Below the pieces are notes generated by a model that did no database searches, was not told the DNA's origin, and worked only from the letters and a program-made list of their open reading frames with translations. Shown in pieces: positions 8,377-17,482 of a DNA stretch of 64,000 nucleotides. Made by a program: the position numbers and the translations under genes. The stretch is from Chryseobacterium scophthalmum. Lineage in GTDB: Bacteria; Bacteroidota; Bacteroidia; Flavobacteriales; Weeksellaceae. The stretch spans positions 496,001 to 560,000 of the forward strand of contig NZ_FSRQ01000002.1 of assembly GCF_900143185.1 (NCBI RefSeq), given 5' to 3'. Positions within the stretch are counted from its first letter, which is position 1. Each line of letters starts with the position of its first letter.

Positions 8377-9649
8377 TGAATTCGTTATTGGGTTGTTCGA
8401 CTAAAATTTCGTGCATTAATTTACTAATTTCCTCCGCTTTTAAAGGGTTGTCGATGATATATTTTGCAAAACGGTTGGTTATTTTCTGAATCATCTTCTC
8501 AGAAAGCTCCATGTCGTTGATATTGATGTACTTATTTTTTCTGTAAAAATTGTGCATTTCGTTACGCTCCATGTTTTTCAACACTGCTTTGAAATGATGA
8601 ATATTGGGCGCCAGTTTTCTCTTTTTTTCCCATTCCAGAAAATCTTTGGTCATTTCTTTAATGATAACCTCGGCTTTCGGGATCTCTTTTTCTCTTTGTT
8701 GAATAGTTTCCTGAATTTGTTTTGAAAGTTCATCAACATCGATCAAAGTAACATTATCGAGTTCTGAAACATTTTTATCAACATTATGAGGAATAGAAAG
8801 ATCAATAATCAGAATTTCTTTTCCGTTTTTTAAATGAGATTTGTTGATGATCGGATTTTTTGCTCCTGTAGCAACAATTAAAATGTCGGTGTTTTCTAAT
8901 TCCTTTTCAAAATCATTATAATCAATATTGGGAATATTGTATTTCTCAGAAATTTTTGCTGCTTTTTCCTGAGTTCGGTTAGCGATTTTTATTTTAGGCT
9001 GATAAACGTGTTTTACCAAATTTTCAACCGTATTCTGACCGATTTCACCAACTCCGAGAAGAAGAATATTTTTTTCGGTAATTCTTTTCTGATTGTTTAA
9101 AATATAATGTACTGCCGCATATGATACAGAAGCGGCTCCGTTTGAAATTCCGGTTTCGTTTTTTATTCTTTTAGAAATCTGAATTGCAGAATTAATCGAT
9201 CTTTCTAAAAAAGGATTCGAGTTTTGTCTTTCTTTTTTAAAACGGGCATATGCTTTTTTGATCTGTCCGATGATTTCAAAATCACCGATAATCTGACTTT
9301 CCAGTCCGGCTGCAACTCTGAATAAGTGATTTAAAGCTTCTTCTTTTGTCGCAATATTGGCAAATTGAAGAAAATCCGAAAGGTTTACGCCAATTGTTTT
9401 GCAATATTCTTCGGCTACAAAAAGATAATTGGAAGTCGTGGTATAAATTTCCGTTCTGTTGCATGTGGAAACCACAAATGCGTCCCCTAAATTTTCGTCG
9501 TGAATTCGGGCAACAAAGTTTTTAATATTGTCATCAAAAAATGCAAATTTCCCCCTTGTTTCTACATCGGCCTTTTCGTAACTGATGGATAATACGGCAA
9601 AATTTGACGTCTGATGTATATTGGAATACTGTATCATAAGCAGTCGCAA
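8363..9649 (-). CDS. hemA: Glutamyl-tRNA reductase
   Basis: First committed step of the C5 pathway to 5-aminolevulinate: reduction of glutamyl-tRNA to glutamate-1-semialdehyde with NADPH. The active-site cysteine is in VSTCNRTEIYT near residue 62, the Rossmann motif is LLGVGEIGQNTVENL, and a helical dimerisation domain forms the C-terminus. At 428 residues it is normal in length. The ATG at 9649 or the one at 9637 could be used; the latter fits the family start better. It heads the haem gene cluster. Confidence 0.95.
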   Translation of the reverse strand: MRLLMIQYSNIHQTSNFAVLSISYEKADVETRGKFAFFDDNIKNFVARIHDENLGDAFVVSTCNRTEIYTTTSNYLFVAEEYCKTIGVNLSDFLQFANIATKEEALNHLFRVAAGLESQIIGDFEIIGQIKKAYARFKKERQNSNPFLERSINSAIQISKRIKNETGISNGAASVSYAAVHYILNNQKRITEKNILLLGVGEIGQNTVENLVKHVYQPKIKIANRTQEKAAKISEKYNIPNIDYNDFEKELENTDILIVATGAKNPIINKSHLKNGKEILIIDLSIPHNVDKNVSELDNVTLIDVDELSKQIQETIQQREKEIPKAEVIIKEMTKDFLEWEKKRKLAPNIHHFKAVLKNMERNEMHNFYRKNKYININDMELSEKMIQKITNRFAKYIIDNPLKAEEISKLMHEILVEQPNNEFNEKH

Positions 9650-9877
9650 ATTTAAGCAAATTTTACTTAAAGATTCTCTGATTGTTTGTATGATAATTAT
9701 CGTAAAAAGCTATAAATTAAATATCTAAGATTTTATGACTTTTCTTAAAACTTACAAAAACAATTAATTAAGAAAAAATTTCAATTTTAATAAAATTTTA
9801 ACCAAATTATATAAAACTTTGTAATCGTTACTATTGTATAATTTATATCTTTGTAAACTTAAATCAAGGAGAAAATT
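9650..9877. promoter_or_regulatory. Divergent promoter region of hemA and mreB
   Basis: On the plus strand a TTTG at 9818-9821 and TATCTTTG at 9846-9853 match the Bacteroidetes -33/-7 elements, with a slightly long 24-base spacer. AAGGAG at 9866-9871 lies six bases before the mreB ATG, a real Shine-Dalgarno sequence and unusual in this phylum. The hemA promoter on the other strand could not be placed. Confidence 0.55.
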
Positions 9878-10903
9878 ATGAGTTTATTCGATATGTTTAC
9901 GCAAGAAATTGCGATAGACCTTGGAACTGCCAACACGCTTATCATCCATAATAATAAAATTGTTATTGATCAACCTTCTATTGTTGCAATAGAACGTTCT
10001 ACGGGAAAGCCGATTGCTGTTGGAGAACAGGCAAAACATATGCAGGGTAAAACTCATGAAGATATAAAAACTATCCGTCCATTGAAAGATGGAGTTATTG
10101 CAGATTTCCACGCTTCAGAGCACATGATCAAAGAATTTATCAAAAAAATTCCGGGAATCAAAGGAAGATTTATTCAGCCTGCTTTAAGAATTGTGATCTG
10201 TATTCCTTCAGGAATTACAGAAGTTGAAAAAAGAGCGGTAAGAGATTCTGCTCAGAAAGTAAACGCAAAAGAAGTACGTTTGATTTATGAGCCAATGGCT
10301 GCTGCAATAGGAGTTGGTATCGATGTACAGAAACCAGAAGGTAATATGATTATCGACATAGGTGGTGGTACTACCGAAATCGCTGTTGTTGCTTTGGGAG
10401 GTATTGTTTGTGATAAATCTGTAAAAATTGCAGGTGATGTATTTACTAACGATATTGCTTATTTTTTAAGAACGCATCATAACTTATACATCGGAGAAAG
10501 AACTGCTGAAAGAGTGAAAATTGAAGTAGGTTCTGCAGTTGAAGATTTAGATGTAGATATCGACGATATTCCAGTACAAGGTAGAGATCTTATTACCGGT
10601 AAACCAAAAGAAATTATGGTTGGGTATAAAGAAATCGCTCGTGCTTTGGATAAATCAATTATCAGAATTGAAGATTCTGTAATGGAAACTCTTTCTCTTA
10701 CGCCGCCGGAATTGGCTGCAGATATTTACAAAACAGGTATTTATCTTGCGGGTGGTGGTGCCTTGTTGAGAGGTCTTGCAGACAGATTACACAAGAAAAC
10801 GGGGCTTCCGGTTTTCGTGGCAGAAGATCCTTTGAGAGCTGTTGTTCGCGGAACGGGTATTGCACTTAAGAATATGGATAAATTCAATTTCTTAATTAAA
10901 TAA
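9878..10903 (+). CDS. mreB: Rod-shape determining actin homologue MreB
   Basis: An actin-like ATPase of 341 residues that polymerises under the inner membrane and guides the elongasome. Phosphate-1 motif IAIDLGTANTLI, phosphate-2 motif IIDIGGGTTEIAVVALGG and adenosine motif GIYLAGGGALLRGLADRL are all intact. It opens a five-gene operon mreB-mreC-mreD-pbp2-rodA with gaps or overlaps of a few bases after mreC. Confidence 0.97.
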   Translation: MSLFDMFTQEIAIDLGTANTLIIHNNKIVIDQPSIVAIERSTGKPIAVGEQAKHMQGKTHEDIKTIRPLKDGVIADFHASEHMIKEFIKKIPGIKGRFIQPALRIVICIPSGITEVEKRAVRDSAQKVNAKEVRLIYEPMAAAIGVGIDVQKPEGNMIIDIGGGTTEIAVVALGGIVCDKSVKIAGDVFTNDIAYFLRTHHNLYIGERTAERVKIEVGSAVEDLDVDIDDIPVQGRDLITGKPKEIMVGYKEIARALDKSIIRIEDSVMETLSLTPPELAADIYKTGIYLAGGGALLRGLADRLHKKTGLPVFVAEDPLRAVVRGTGIALKNMDKFNFLIK

Positions 10904-10934
10904 ATTTTTTAACTCTTTACGACTTTTTATCTAA

Positions 10935-11789
10935 ATGGGATTTTTGCTGAGATTATTTTCGAAGAATGCTCTTTTTGTATTCTTTATTTTCCTGCAAATT
11001 ATTGCTCTCATTTTGATATTCTCTAAGAATGCTATGCAGCAATCTTGGCTTGCAGGTCAGACTGCGGCTTTCAATTCCTGGGTTTCAGGATATATTGATG
11101 AAGGTGTTTCTTATTTAAAACTGAAACAGACCAATGAAGATCTTGTTGCTCAAAATAAGGCTTTAATGGTTGAGCTTTATGGAAAACAAGGCGCTGCAAA
11201 TCCTCAATTCAGAAAAGTACACGATACTTTGGGAGGCGGGCAAATCTATACTTTTGTAGATGGCGAAATTGTTTTCAACAGCATTAACAGAAGAAACAAT
11301 TATTTTACAATTAACCGTGGCACAAGAGACGGTGTTTATCCTCAAATGGGCGTAATGGCTCCAAAAGGAATTGCCGGAATTGTTATTAATTCTACCGACA
11401 GTTATGCTTTAGTGCAATCTGTTTTGAGTGTAAATAAAATCAGGATTAATGCTTCACTGAAAAACTCAGGATATTTCGGAACTTTAACGTGGAAAGGAGA
11501 TAATTCCCGATTGATGCATTTGGCAGATGTGCCAAAATATGTTTCCCTGAAAATTGGTGACACGATAGAAACCGACGGAAAATCAGCGATTTTTCCTAAA
11601 GGGGTTATGATTGGTAAAATTGCGGGCTACACCGTAGATAATAAAACAGGATTTTGGGATATTTCAGTAGAATTAAGTGAGAAAATGGGAGCTTTGAATA
11701 AAGTTTACGTTGTCAAAAATCTTAAAAAAGCTGAGGTTCAGAAAATTCAGGATACCATGCAAGCTGTAATAAAAAAAGAAAATGATTAG
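10935..11789 (+). CDS. mreC: Rod-shape determining protein MreC
   Basis: A bitopic membrane protein of 284 residues. A transmembrane helix near residues 10-30 (ALFVFFIFLQIIALILIF) is followed by a coiled-coil (YLKLKQTNEDLVAQNKAL) and a periplasmic beta domain with GTRDGVYPQMGVMAPKGIAG, the usual MreC core. It links MreB and MreD to the PBP2/RodA synthases. Its end overlaps mreD by 8 bases. Confidence 0.93.
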   Translation: MGFLLRLFSKNALFVFFIFLQIIALILIFSKNAMQQSWLAGQTAAFNSWVSGYIDEGVSYLKLKQTNEDLVAQNKALMVELYGKQGAANPQFRKVHDTLGGGQIYTFVDGEIVFNSINRRNNYFTINRGTRDGVYPQMGVMAPKGIAGIVINSTDSYALVQSVLSVNKIRINASLKNSGYFGTLTWKGDNSRLMHLADVPKYVSLKIGDTIETDGKSAIFPKGVMIGKIAGYTVDNKTGFWDISVELSEKMGALNKVYVVKNLKKAEVQKIQDTMQAVIKKEND

Positions 11790-12288
11790 CAGAACCGTAT
11801 TTACAGATCTTTTGATCATGGCTTTTCTGGTTGCATTACAGATTTTTGTATTGAACAGGATTACGCTGTTCGGTAAATTCACTCCGGTTTTATATCCGGT
11901 TTTTGTTATGTTTTATCCTTTTTTCAGAAATAAATTTCAGTTTTTAGCTTTAAGTTTCTTAATCGGTTTGTCAATTGATGCCTTTTTATATTCTTGGGGA
12001 ATCAATGCTTTGGCGACTACAATGATTGCTTATTTCCGTACGTTGATTTTCCGTACGTCTACAGATACTTCTACAGATTTCTTTTCATTTCAGTCTTTGC
12101 AATGGACGCAGTTTTTATTGTTTCTGTTTTCAAGTATCTTCCTGCATCAGCTTTTGGTGCAGTATATCGAGTTCTTTAAATTCAGCAGAATTTTTGAAAT
12201 CTTACTTAATGTGTTGGTAACTAGTGGAATTTCCTTTATATTTATCATAGTTTACGCATTAATCTTTAAAATCAAACAGAAAGTTTGA
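11782..12288 (+). CDS. mreD: Rod-shape determining protein MreD
   Basis: A small integral membrane protein of 168 residues with about five hydrophobic helices and little sequence conservation. The position between mreC and pbp2 and the pattern YPVFVMFYPFFRNKFQFLAL then GLSIDAF support the call. The start overlaps mreC and the stop overlaps the next start codon, so translation is coupled through the operon. Confidence 0.85.
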   Translation: MISRTVFTDLLIMAFLVALQIFVLNRITLFGKFTPVLYPVFVMFYPFFRNKFQFLALSFLIGLSIDAFLYSWGINALATTMIAYFRTLIFRTSTDTSTDFFSFQSLQWTQFLLFLFSSIFLHQLLVQYIEFFKFSRIFEILLNVLVTSGISFIFIIVYALIFKIKQKV

Positions 12289-14312
12289 ACACACGCCATA
12301 TAAAAATCTTAACGATTCTCGTTGTCATTGCTCTTATTTTTGTAGCAAGGCTTTCTTATTTACAGCTGTTTACAGATCGTTATGCACTGAATGCAGCCAA
12401 TACTTCCATCAAAACCGAATATGTAATTCCACAACGTGGAGTTATTTTCGACAGAAACGGGAAAATTATGGTGGGAAACCAGCCTGCTTATGAAATTTCT
12501 TTTACTCAGGCTTTGATGAAACCCGATTTTGATACTTTGGCTTTCTGTAGTTTAATGAAAATTGAGAAAGGAGATTTCATTAAAAGAATCAATTTAATTA
12601 AAGCTGAAAAATACTATTCCAAACTCACGCCGATGACTTTTATTAAAGATCTGAGCAGAGAAGAAATAGCAAGAGTTCAGGAAATTATATTTAAATATCC
12701 GGCTTTCAGTATCGTTCAGCGTCCGCAAAGACAATACGAAGTTTCTACTTCCGGAAATCTTTTGGGATATACAAGTGAAGTCAACGATAGGGAAATTAAA
12801 AAAGATTCTACTTATTACCTTCCGGGTGACCTTATCGGTAAAACTGGTGTTGAAAAATCTTATGAGAAAGAACTTCGTGGAATAAAAGGAATTAAATATA
12901 TCCAAAAAGATATCAAGCTCAGAAATGTTGGACCCTACAAAAACGGATCTTTAGACAGAGATGTTATTACTGGAAAAGACATTACTTTGACGATTGATTA
13001 TGATCTTCAGAGAATGGCTGAAGAAATGCTGGTGAACAAACATGGTGCAGTTGTGGCTTTAGATCCAAATAATGGTGAAGTTTTGGTTGCAGCAACCGGA
13101 CCGGATATTGATCCAAATCTTTTTACAGGACCAAACAAATCTAAAAATCTTTACGCCCTTTCGAAAGATACTATTTACGAAAACAAACCGACTTTCGACC
13201 GTTCTTTACAGGCGGGTTATCCTCCCGGATCTACTTTCAAATTGTTGACGGCTTTGGCAGCGATGCAAATGGGTGTGATGGATGAAAAGACAATTTTCCC
13301 ATGCGGTGGCGGATTTTTCTACAAAGGAAAAAGAATTAAAGGTCACGGTGGAGCAGATCCTTTGATTCCTTCAATTCAGGTTTCTAGTAATTGTTTCTTT
13401 ACTTACGCATTTATTGCAATCATTAAAAAATATCCTGGAAATCCATCAAAAGGTGTTGACGAATGGAAAAAAATCATGAGCAGCTTTGGTGTTGGTGAAT
13501 TTTTAAATAATGATTTTGCAGTAGGGGCAAAAGGAAGAATTCCTTCGGGGGATTTTTATGAAAGAAGATTTAAAGCCATCATCAAAGCAAATGGTTCTAC
13601 AAGACAAGATTACAAGAATTGGGATGAAATGTCAACCGGAGCAATTTACAACGGAATGGGGCAGGGTGATGTAATGGTAACGCCTTTACAGCTTGCTAAT
13701 TATGTTGCAGCAATTGCCAATAGAGGGTGGTATTTTACGCCACACATTGTAAAATCGATTGATGGTAGACCTAATCCCGATCCGAGATTCAAAAAGAAAC
13801 ATCATACTTTAGTTGATCCAAAACATTTCGAACCTGTTTTAAAAGGAATGGAAGCGGTAGTTTTAAGAGGAACTGCAAGAGGTTTGATGTCTAAAGATTT
13901 TACTCAGTTGGCAAAAACCGGAACTGCACAGGTTCCGCAAGGAAAAGATAATTCAATTTTCGTTTTAATTGCTCCTGCAGATAAACCAAAAATTGTGGTA
14001 GTTGCTGTAATGGAACATGCCGGATTTGGAGCAACTTGGGCAGGTCCCGCTTGTACGGTAATTGCCGAAAAATATATTACTGGAGATCTTAAACGTGAAC
14101 ATCTTTACAAAAAAATGATTACGTCAAGCTTTATGCCTGAATATAAAAGGCAATGGATTGTCGATCTGAAAAGAAAAGGTCTGTATAAAGAACCAAAGCC
14201 AGATTCTATAAAGCTTAAAAGAATACAGGATAGTTTGAATCTTGTGAAAAAAGCAAAAGAAAAGTTGCAAAAAGCCCAAAATGTTAAATCCCAAAAAACC
14301 GTAAAACCATGA
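12285..14312 (+). CDS. mrdA: Penicillin-binding protein 2, elongasome transpeptidase
   Basis: A protein of 675 residues with one N-terminal membrane anchor, a dimerisation domain and a transpeptidase domain. The active-site motifs are present: SxxK in GYPPGSTFKLL, SxN in QVSSNCFF and KTG in LAKTGTAQVP. It cross-links new peptidoglycan during cell elongation together with RodA. It starts with TTG inside the mreD stop (TTGA) and no other start fits the anchor. A lysine-rich tail of about 50 residues follows the transpeptidase domain. It is a target of beta-lactams of the mecillinam type. Confidence 0.94.
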   Translation: MNTRHIKILTILVVIALIFVARLSYLQLFTDRYALNAANTSIKTEYVIPQRGVIFDRNGKIMVGNQPAYEISFTQALMKPDFDTLAFCSLMKIEKGDFIKRINLIKAEKYYSKLTPMTFIKDLSREEIARVQEIIFKYPAFSIVQRPQRQYEVSTSGNLLGYTSEVNDREIKKDSTYYLPGDLIGKTGVEKSYEKELRGIKGIKYIQKDIKLRNVGPYKNGSLDRDVITGKDITLTIDYDLQRMAEEMLVNKHGAVVALDPNNGEVLVAATGPDIDPNLFTGPNKSKNLYALSKDTIYENKPTFDRSLQAGYPPGSTFKLLTALAAMQMGVMDEKTIFPCGGGFFYKGKRIKGHGGADPLIPSIQVSSNCFFTYAFIAIIKKYPGNPSKGVDEWKKIMSSFGVGEFLNNDFAVGAKGRIPSGDFYERRFKAIIKANGSTRQDYKNWDEMSTGAIYNGMGQGDVMVTPLQLANYVAAIANRGWYFTPHIVKSIDGRPNPDPRFKKKHHTLVDPKHFEPVLKGMEAVVLRGTARGLMSKDFTQLAKTGTAQVPQGKDNSIFVLIAPADKPKIVVVAVMEHAGFGATWAGPACTVIAEKYITGDLKREHLYKKMITSSFMPEYKRQWIVDLKRKGLYKEPKPDSIKLKRIQDSLNLVKKAKEKLQKAQNVKSQKTVKP

Positions 14313-15556
14313 AGTGGACAGAAGGAATAGATAAATTAGGTCTTGGGTTGTATTTTTTGCTTTGCTTATTTGCGATAGCCAATATTTACAGTGTAGACGA
14401 AGGTTTGGGTAAAAAACAATTGATCTTTTTCGGAATTTCAATTTTTGTAGGCTTAATTATTTTCTTCAGCAGAAGTAAGTTTTTCGAGAACATGTCGGGG
14501 ATTATTTATATTGGCGGAGTTTTGATGCTTGCTGGTCTTCATGTTTTCGGAACAGAAATTCTCGGACAGAAAAACTGGTATAAATTCGGAAGTTTCACGA
14601 TGCAGCCCGTAGAGTTTTCAAAAATAGGAACAGCTTTAATGTTGGCAAATTATGTCTCCGGAGCAGACTTTGATCTTAAAAATACAAAATCATTATTAAC
14701 AGCGTTGGCAATCATTGGTATTCCTGCGGTTGTTGTACTGTCAATTCCCGATGTTGGATCATTGCTTGTATTTACTGCATTTTTTATTGCGTTATACAGA
14801 GAAGGTCTTTCTGGGAAATTATTTTTGATTGGTGGACTTTTTGGGGCGGTATTTCTTATTGCGAATTACCTTAATGATCCATTGAAATGGAGCTTGTGGT
14901 ATTTCACGGTGTTTATTATTGTAATTGGTCTTTTATGGTTTTTATTTAATGCAGCTCTGCTTCGTAAAAATATTTACACCCTTTTACCGGGAGTAGGAGT
15001 GATTCTGTTATTGGCGGCATTGTCATTTATTTCGCCTGTTATTTTTGAAAAATTACCAAAACACCAACAGGAACGTGTCGAGGTTTTGTATAAAGGAGAA
15101 AGAGAATTCCGGGACACTTCAGGATATAATTTATTATATTCAAAAACAGCGATTGGTTCCGGAGGAATGTTTGGTAAAGGATTCCGTGAAGGTTCTGTAA
15201 CCCAGGGAAAGTTTGTTCCTGAGCAGGAAACCGATTATATTTTCTGTACCGTTGGAGAAGAATGGGGTTTTGTAGGAAGCGCAGTTCTTGTTTTTGCTTA
15301 TATGATTTTTATCGGGCGGATCTATTATCTTGCAGAAAAGCAGAAATCCATATTTAACCGGGTTTTCGGGTATTGTTTTGCTTCCATCCTGTTGATGCAC
15401 TTTTCGATTAATTTAGGCATGGTTATGGGCTTGTTTCCAACCGTTGGAATTCCGTTGCCATACTTCAGTTACGGTGGAAGTTCGTTGCTTGCCTTTTCTA
15501 TGATGACCTTTATTTTCTTTAAACTCAATTACGCAGACAAAAACAGTTTGGTTTAG
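14309..15556 (+). CDS. rodA: Peptidoglycan glycosyltransferase RodA
   Basis: A SEDS-family polytopic membrane protein of 415 residues that polymerises lipid II and partners PBP2. The conserved ends are FTMQPVEFSKIGTALMLA near residue 95 and GIPLPYFSYGGSSLLAFS near the C-terminus, with GEEWGFVGSA between. It overlaps pbp2 by four bases (ATGA) and closes the operon. The loop with EFRDTSGYNLLYSKTAIGSGG contains a family-typical region near the catalytic Asp. Confidence 0.95.
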   Translation: MKWTEGIDKLGLGLYFLLCLFAIANIYSVDEGLGKKQLIFFGISIFVGLIIFFSRSKFFENMSGIIYIGGVLMLAGLHVFGTEILGQKNWYKFGSFTMQPVEFSKIGTALMLANYVSGADFDLKNTKSLLTALAIIGIPAVVVLSIPDVGSLLVFTAFFIALYREGLSGKLFLIGGLFGAVFLIANYLNDPLKWSLWYFTVFIIVIGLLWFLFNAALLRKNIYTLLPGVGVILLLAALSFISPVIFEKLPKHQQERVEVLYKGEREFRDTSGYNLLYSKTAIGSGGMFGKGFREGSVTQGKFVPEQETDYIFCTVGEEWGFVGSAVLVFAYMIFIGRIYYLAEKQKSIFNRVFGYCFASILLMHFSINLGMVMGLFPTVGIPLPYFSYGGSSLLAFSMMTFIFFKLNYADKNSLV

Positions 15557-15690
15557 AGCTGGAAGTCAGGAGCGGGATGATGGAAGTTTACAATCATTCT
15601 TTAAACATTATATTTAAAATCTGCTCAATCTGCAAAATCAGCGAGATAAAATTTCTATTAATTTTCCATTAAATAAAATCATAAAAGTTT

Positions 15691-16272
15691 ATGAGAGAAG
15701 CTTACGTTATTGATGACAATTTCGATAATATAAATTTTGTACAACAGCCTTTAGAACTTGGCGAATATGAGAATTGTACTTTCCAAAACTGCAATTTTGA
15801 ATATGTAAATCTCTCAGAATTCAAATTTACCAACTGTGAATTTGTCGATTGTAATTTAAGCATGACCAAATTAGCCGGAACTGCTTTTCGTGATGTTGTT
15901 TTTAAAGACTGCAAAATGTTCGGAATGCATTTCGATGACTGTAATGAATTTGGAATGTCTTTCAGGTTTGACGGATGTGCTTTAAATAATTCGGTATTCT
16001 ATAAAACAACGATTAAAAGAACATTATTTAAAAATTCTAAACTGATTGAAGTTGATTTTGCAGAATGTGATCTTTCTAATTCTGTCTTGTCAAACTGCGA
16101 TTTTAGCGGAGCGACATTCGAAAAAACCAATTTAGAAAAAGCAGATTTAAGAACTTCATTCAATTACACCATCAATCCTGAATCTAACAGGCTTAAAAAG
16201 ACCAAATTTTCACTTTCTGAAGTTCATGGGCTCTTGCGTCGATTTGATATAGAAATTGATAAAAACAGCTGA
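15691..16272 (+). CDS. Pentapeptide-repeat protein
   Basis: A protein of 193 residues built from A(D/N)LxX-type pentapeptide repeats, for example CTFQNCNFEYVNLSEFKF, CEFVDCNLSMTKL and CDLSNSVLSNCDFSGATF, giving a right-handed quadrilateral beta helix. No signal peptide is seen. The fold is shared by McbG and Qnr, which mimic DNA and protect gyrase, but nothing here proves that role, and many genomes carry neutral members. Intergenic sequence before it (15600-15660) contains a repeat-like segment (atctgctcaatctgcaaaat). Confidence 0.85.
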   Translation: MREAYVIDDNFDNINFVQQPLELGEYENCTFQNCNFEYVNLSEFKFTNCEFVDCNLSMTKLAGTAFRDVVFKDCKMFGMHFDDCNEFGMSFRFDGCALNNSVFYKTTIKRTLFKNSKLIEVDFAECDLSNSVLSNCDFSGATFEKTNLEKADLRTSFNYTINPESNRLKKTKFSLSEVHGLLRRFDIEIDKNS

Positions 16273-16318
16273 TTTAAATTATTTAAAGAACTGAAATTTC
16301 ACATCGCATCAATAGGAA

Positions 16319-16332
16319 CGGGCTAAAGCCCG
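16319..16332. repeat. Short palindrome CGGGCT-AA-AGCCCG
   Basis: A 6-bp stem with a 2-base loop in the segment aacgggctaaagcccgattc. I recall sequence of this kind as a common intergenic repeat in flavobacteria, but no second copy was found in this window. Confidence 0.5.
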
Positions 16333-16393
16333 ATTCTACAGATAAAATTTGAATTTTTAATAGTTTCCACTTCAAGATAAAGTAAAGAAAACA

Positions 16394-16429
16394 ATATAAA
16401 AAAATTAAAGCCATCAAATCTGATGGCTT
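16394..16429 (-). terminator. Terminator of the NlpC/P60 gene
   Basis: AAGCCATCA (16408-16416) pairs with TGATGGCTT (16421-16429) around a 4-base loop. On the minus strand the stem is followed by a T-rich run. Confidence 0.8.
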
Positions 16430-16454
16430 CATTTATATAATCAATTATTTAAGA

Positions 16455-17144
16455 CTAAAAACTAGTAGATGCTAAGTTGTTGTAGTTATCTCCGTTTTCA
16501 TTGATTACTCTTTTTGCAAACCTGAATTTTGGTCCCCAATAAGAATCATTCAATGATGAGATCATTACCCCTTTTGATGTTGCTGCGTGAATAAACATTA
16601 TTTCACCTTCTTCAGTTACGTTTTCTACAATTCCTACGTGAGAAATTCTTTTTCCGTGAGAGAAGAAAATTAAATCTCCTTTCTGAAGGTTTTCTTTATC
16701 TATCGCTTCTCCTTCCTGAGATTGAGACGCTGCCACTCTTGGTAAAGTAAGGCCAGCTGCAGCTCCGAATACTGATAATACAAATGCTGAACAATCAATT
16801 CCTTTTCTTGTCATTCCTCCGTATCTGTAAGGAGTTCCAATATAAGTTTGAGCTTCTGCTAAGATATTATCAATTGTCTTATTATGTTTGATCGCTTTTG
16901 CGATTTCAGAATTTTTTAAAGAATTTTTTGCGTTTGCAAGTGCCACTGCTTTTTCAGAGATGAAAGAGTTGATTAACAACTTTTTATCATTCTCCATCTT
17001 AGTATCTATTGTAGCAAGTTTGGCATCTGTTTTGTATTCTTTAGTGTAAGTTGCCGGTTTTGAAACCACGTAATTGGTTACGCATGATTGTAGTGATATT
17101 GTTGAAACGAAAGCAACTAAATAAAACAAAACTCTTTTCTTCAT
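16455..17144 (-). CDS. NlpC/P60 family lipoprotein peptidase
   Basis: A lipoprotein of 229 residues (lipobox SLQSC at about residue 21). The C-terminal NlpC/P60 domain has the catalytic cysteine in KGIDCSAFVLSVFG and the histidine in RISHVGIVENV, preceded by the usual start AQTYIGTPYRYGG. These enzymes cut D-gamma-Glu-diaminopimelate links in peptidoglycan stems. Here it is anchored in the outer or inner membrane and read alone. The N-terminal 85 residues are helical, without a recognised SH3 domain. Confidence 0.9.
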   Translation of the reverse strand: MKKRVLFYLVAFVSTISLQSCVTNYVVSKPATYTKEYKTDAKLATIDTKMENDKKLLINSFISEKAVALANAKNSLKNSEIAKAIKHNKTIDNILAEAQTYIGTPYRYGGMTRKGIDCSAFVLSVFGAAAGLTLPRVAASQSQEGEAIDKENLQKGDLIFFSHGKRISHVGIVENVTEEGEIMFIHAATSKGVMISSLNDSYWGPKFRFAKRVINENGDNYNNLASTSF

Positions 17145-17482
17145 ATTTTTTAATTTCCGGTTGAAAAAGAAATATTTATTTCCCTAAAGCCTTACAAAAG
17201 TAGAGATTCTTGCTAAGGCGACCTCAGTATGATTATTATCAGGTTCTTGATTTAACACATTTTAACATCTTGCTTAACTATGTTAAAGAAATAATGGCTG
17301 TAATGCGCCTGTTTTAGTGATTGTGCATTTTTTTTTATTAAGATTTTTTAACAAAATATATTCGAATTCCTTTATTTATCAGAGTTTCTTATTTCTTGCA
17401 ATTCTAAAAATAGTATTAATAAGTTATAAAAAAAGTTCCCCGGAAAACCGGAGAACCTCACTAATATGGAACTTTACAGATG
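17145..17482. promoter_or_regulatory. Intergenic region with NlpC gene promoter and glnN terminator
   Basis: On the minus strand TACTTTTG (17195-17202) is a good -7 box for the NlpC gene, though no matching -33 was found. It is bracketed by an inverted pair GCCTTA (17189-17194) and TAAGGC (17214-17219). At 17428-17456 a stem GTTCCCCGG/CCGGAGAAC with a T run on the minus strand ends glnN. The remaining sequence is A/T-rich without further recognisable elements. Confidence 0.6.
17428..17456 (-). terminator. Terminator of glutamine synthetase III
   Basis: Read on the minus strand, GTTCTCCGG and CCGGGGAAC form a stem with one G-U pair and a TTTT loop, followed by seven T. It lies 27 bases past the stop. 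Confidence 0.85.

Noticed and set aside
15691-16272. Quinolone resistance (Qnr) assignment for the pentapeptide protein
   Set aside because: Only the repeat fold is seen; no Qnr-specific loops were recognised, so resistance is not claimed.
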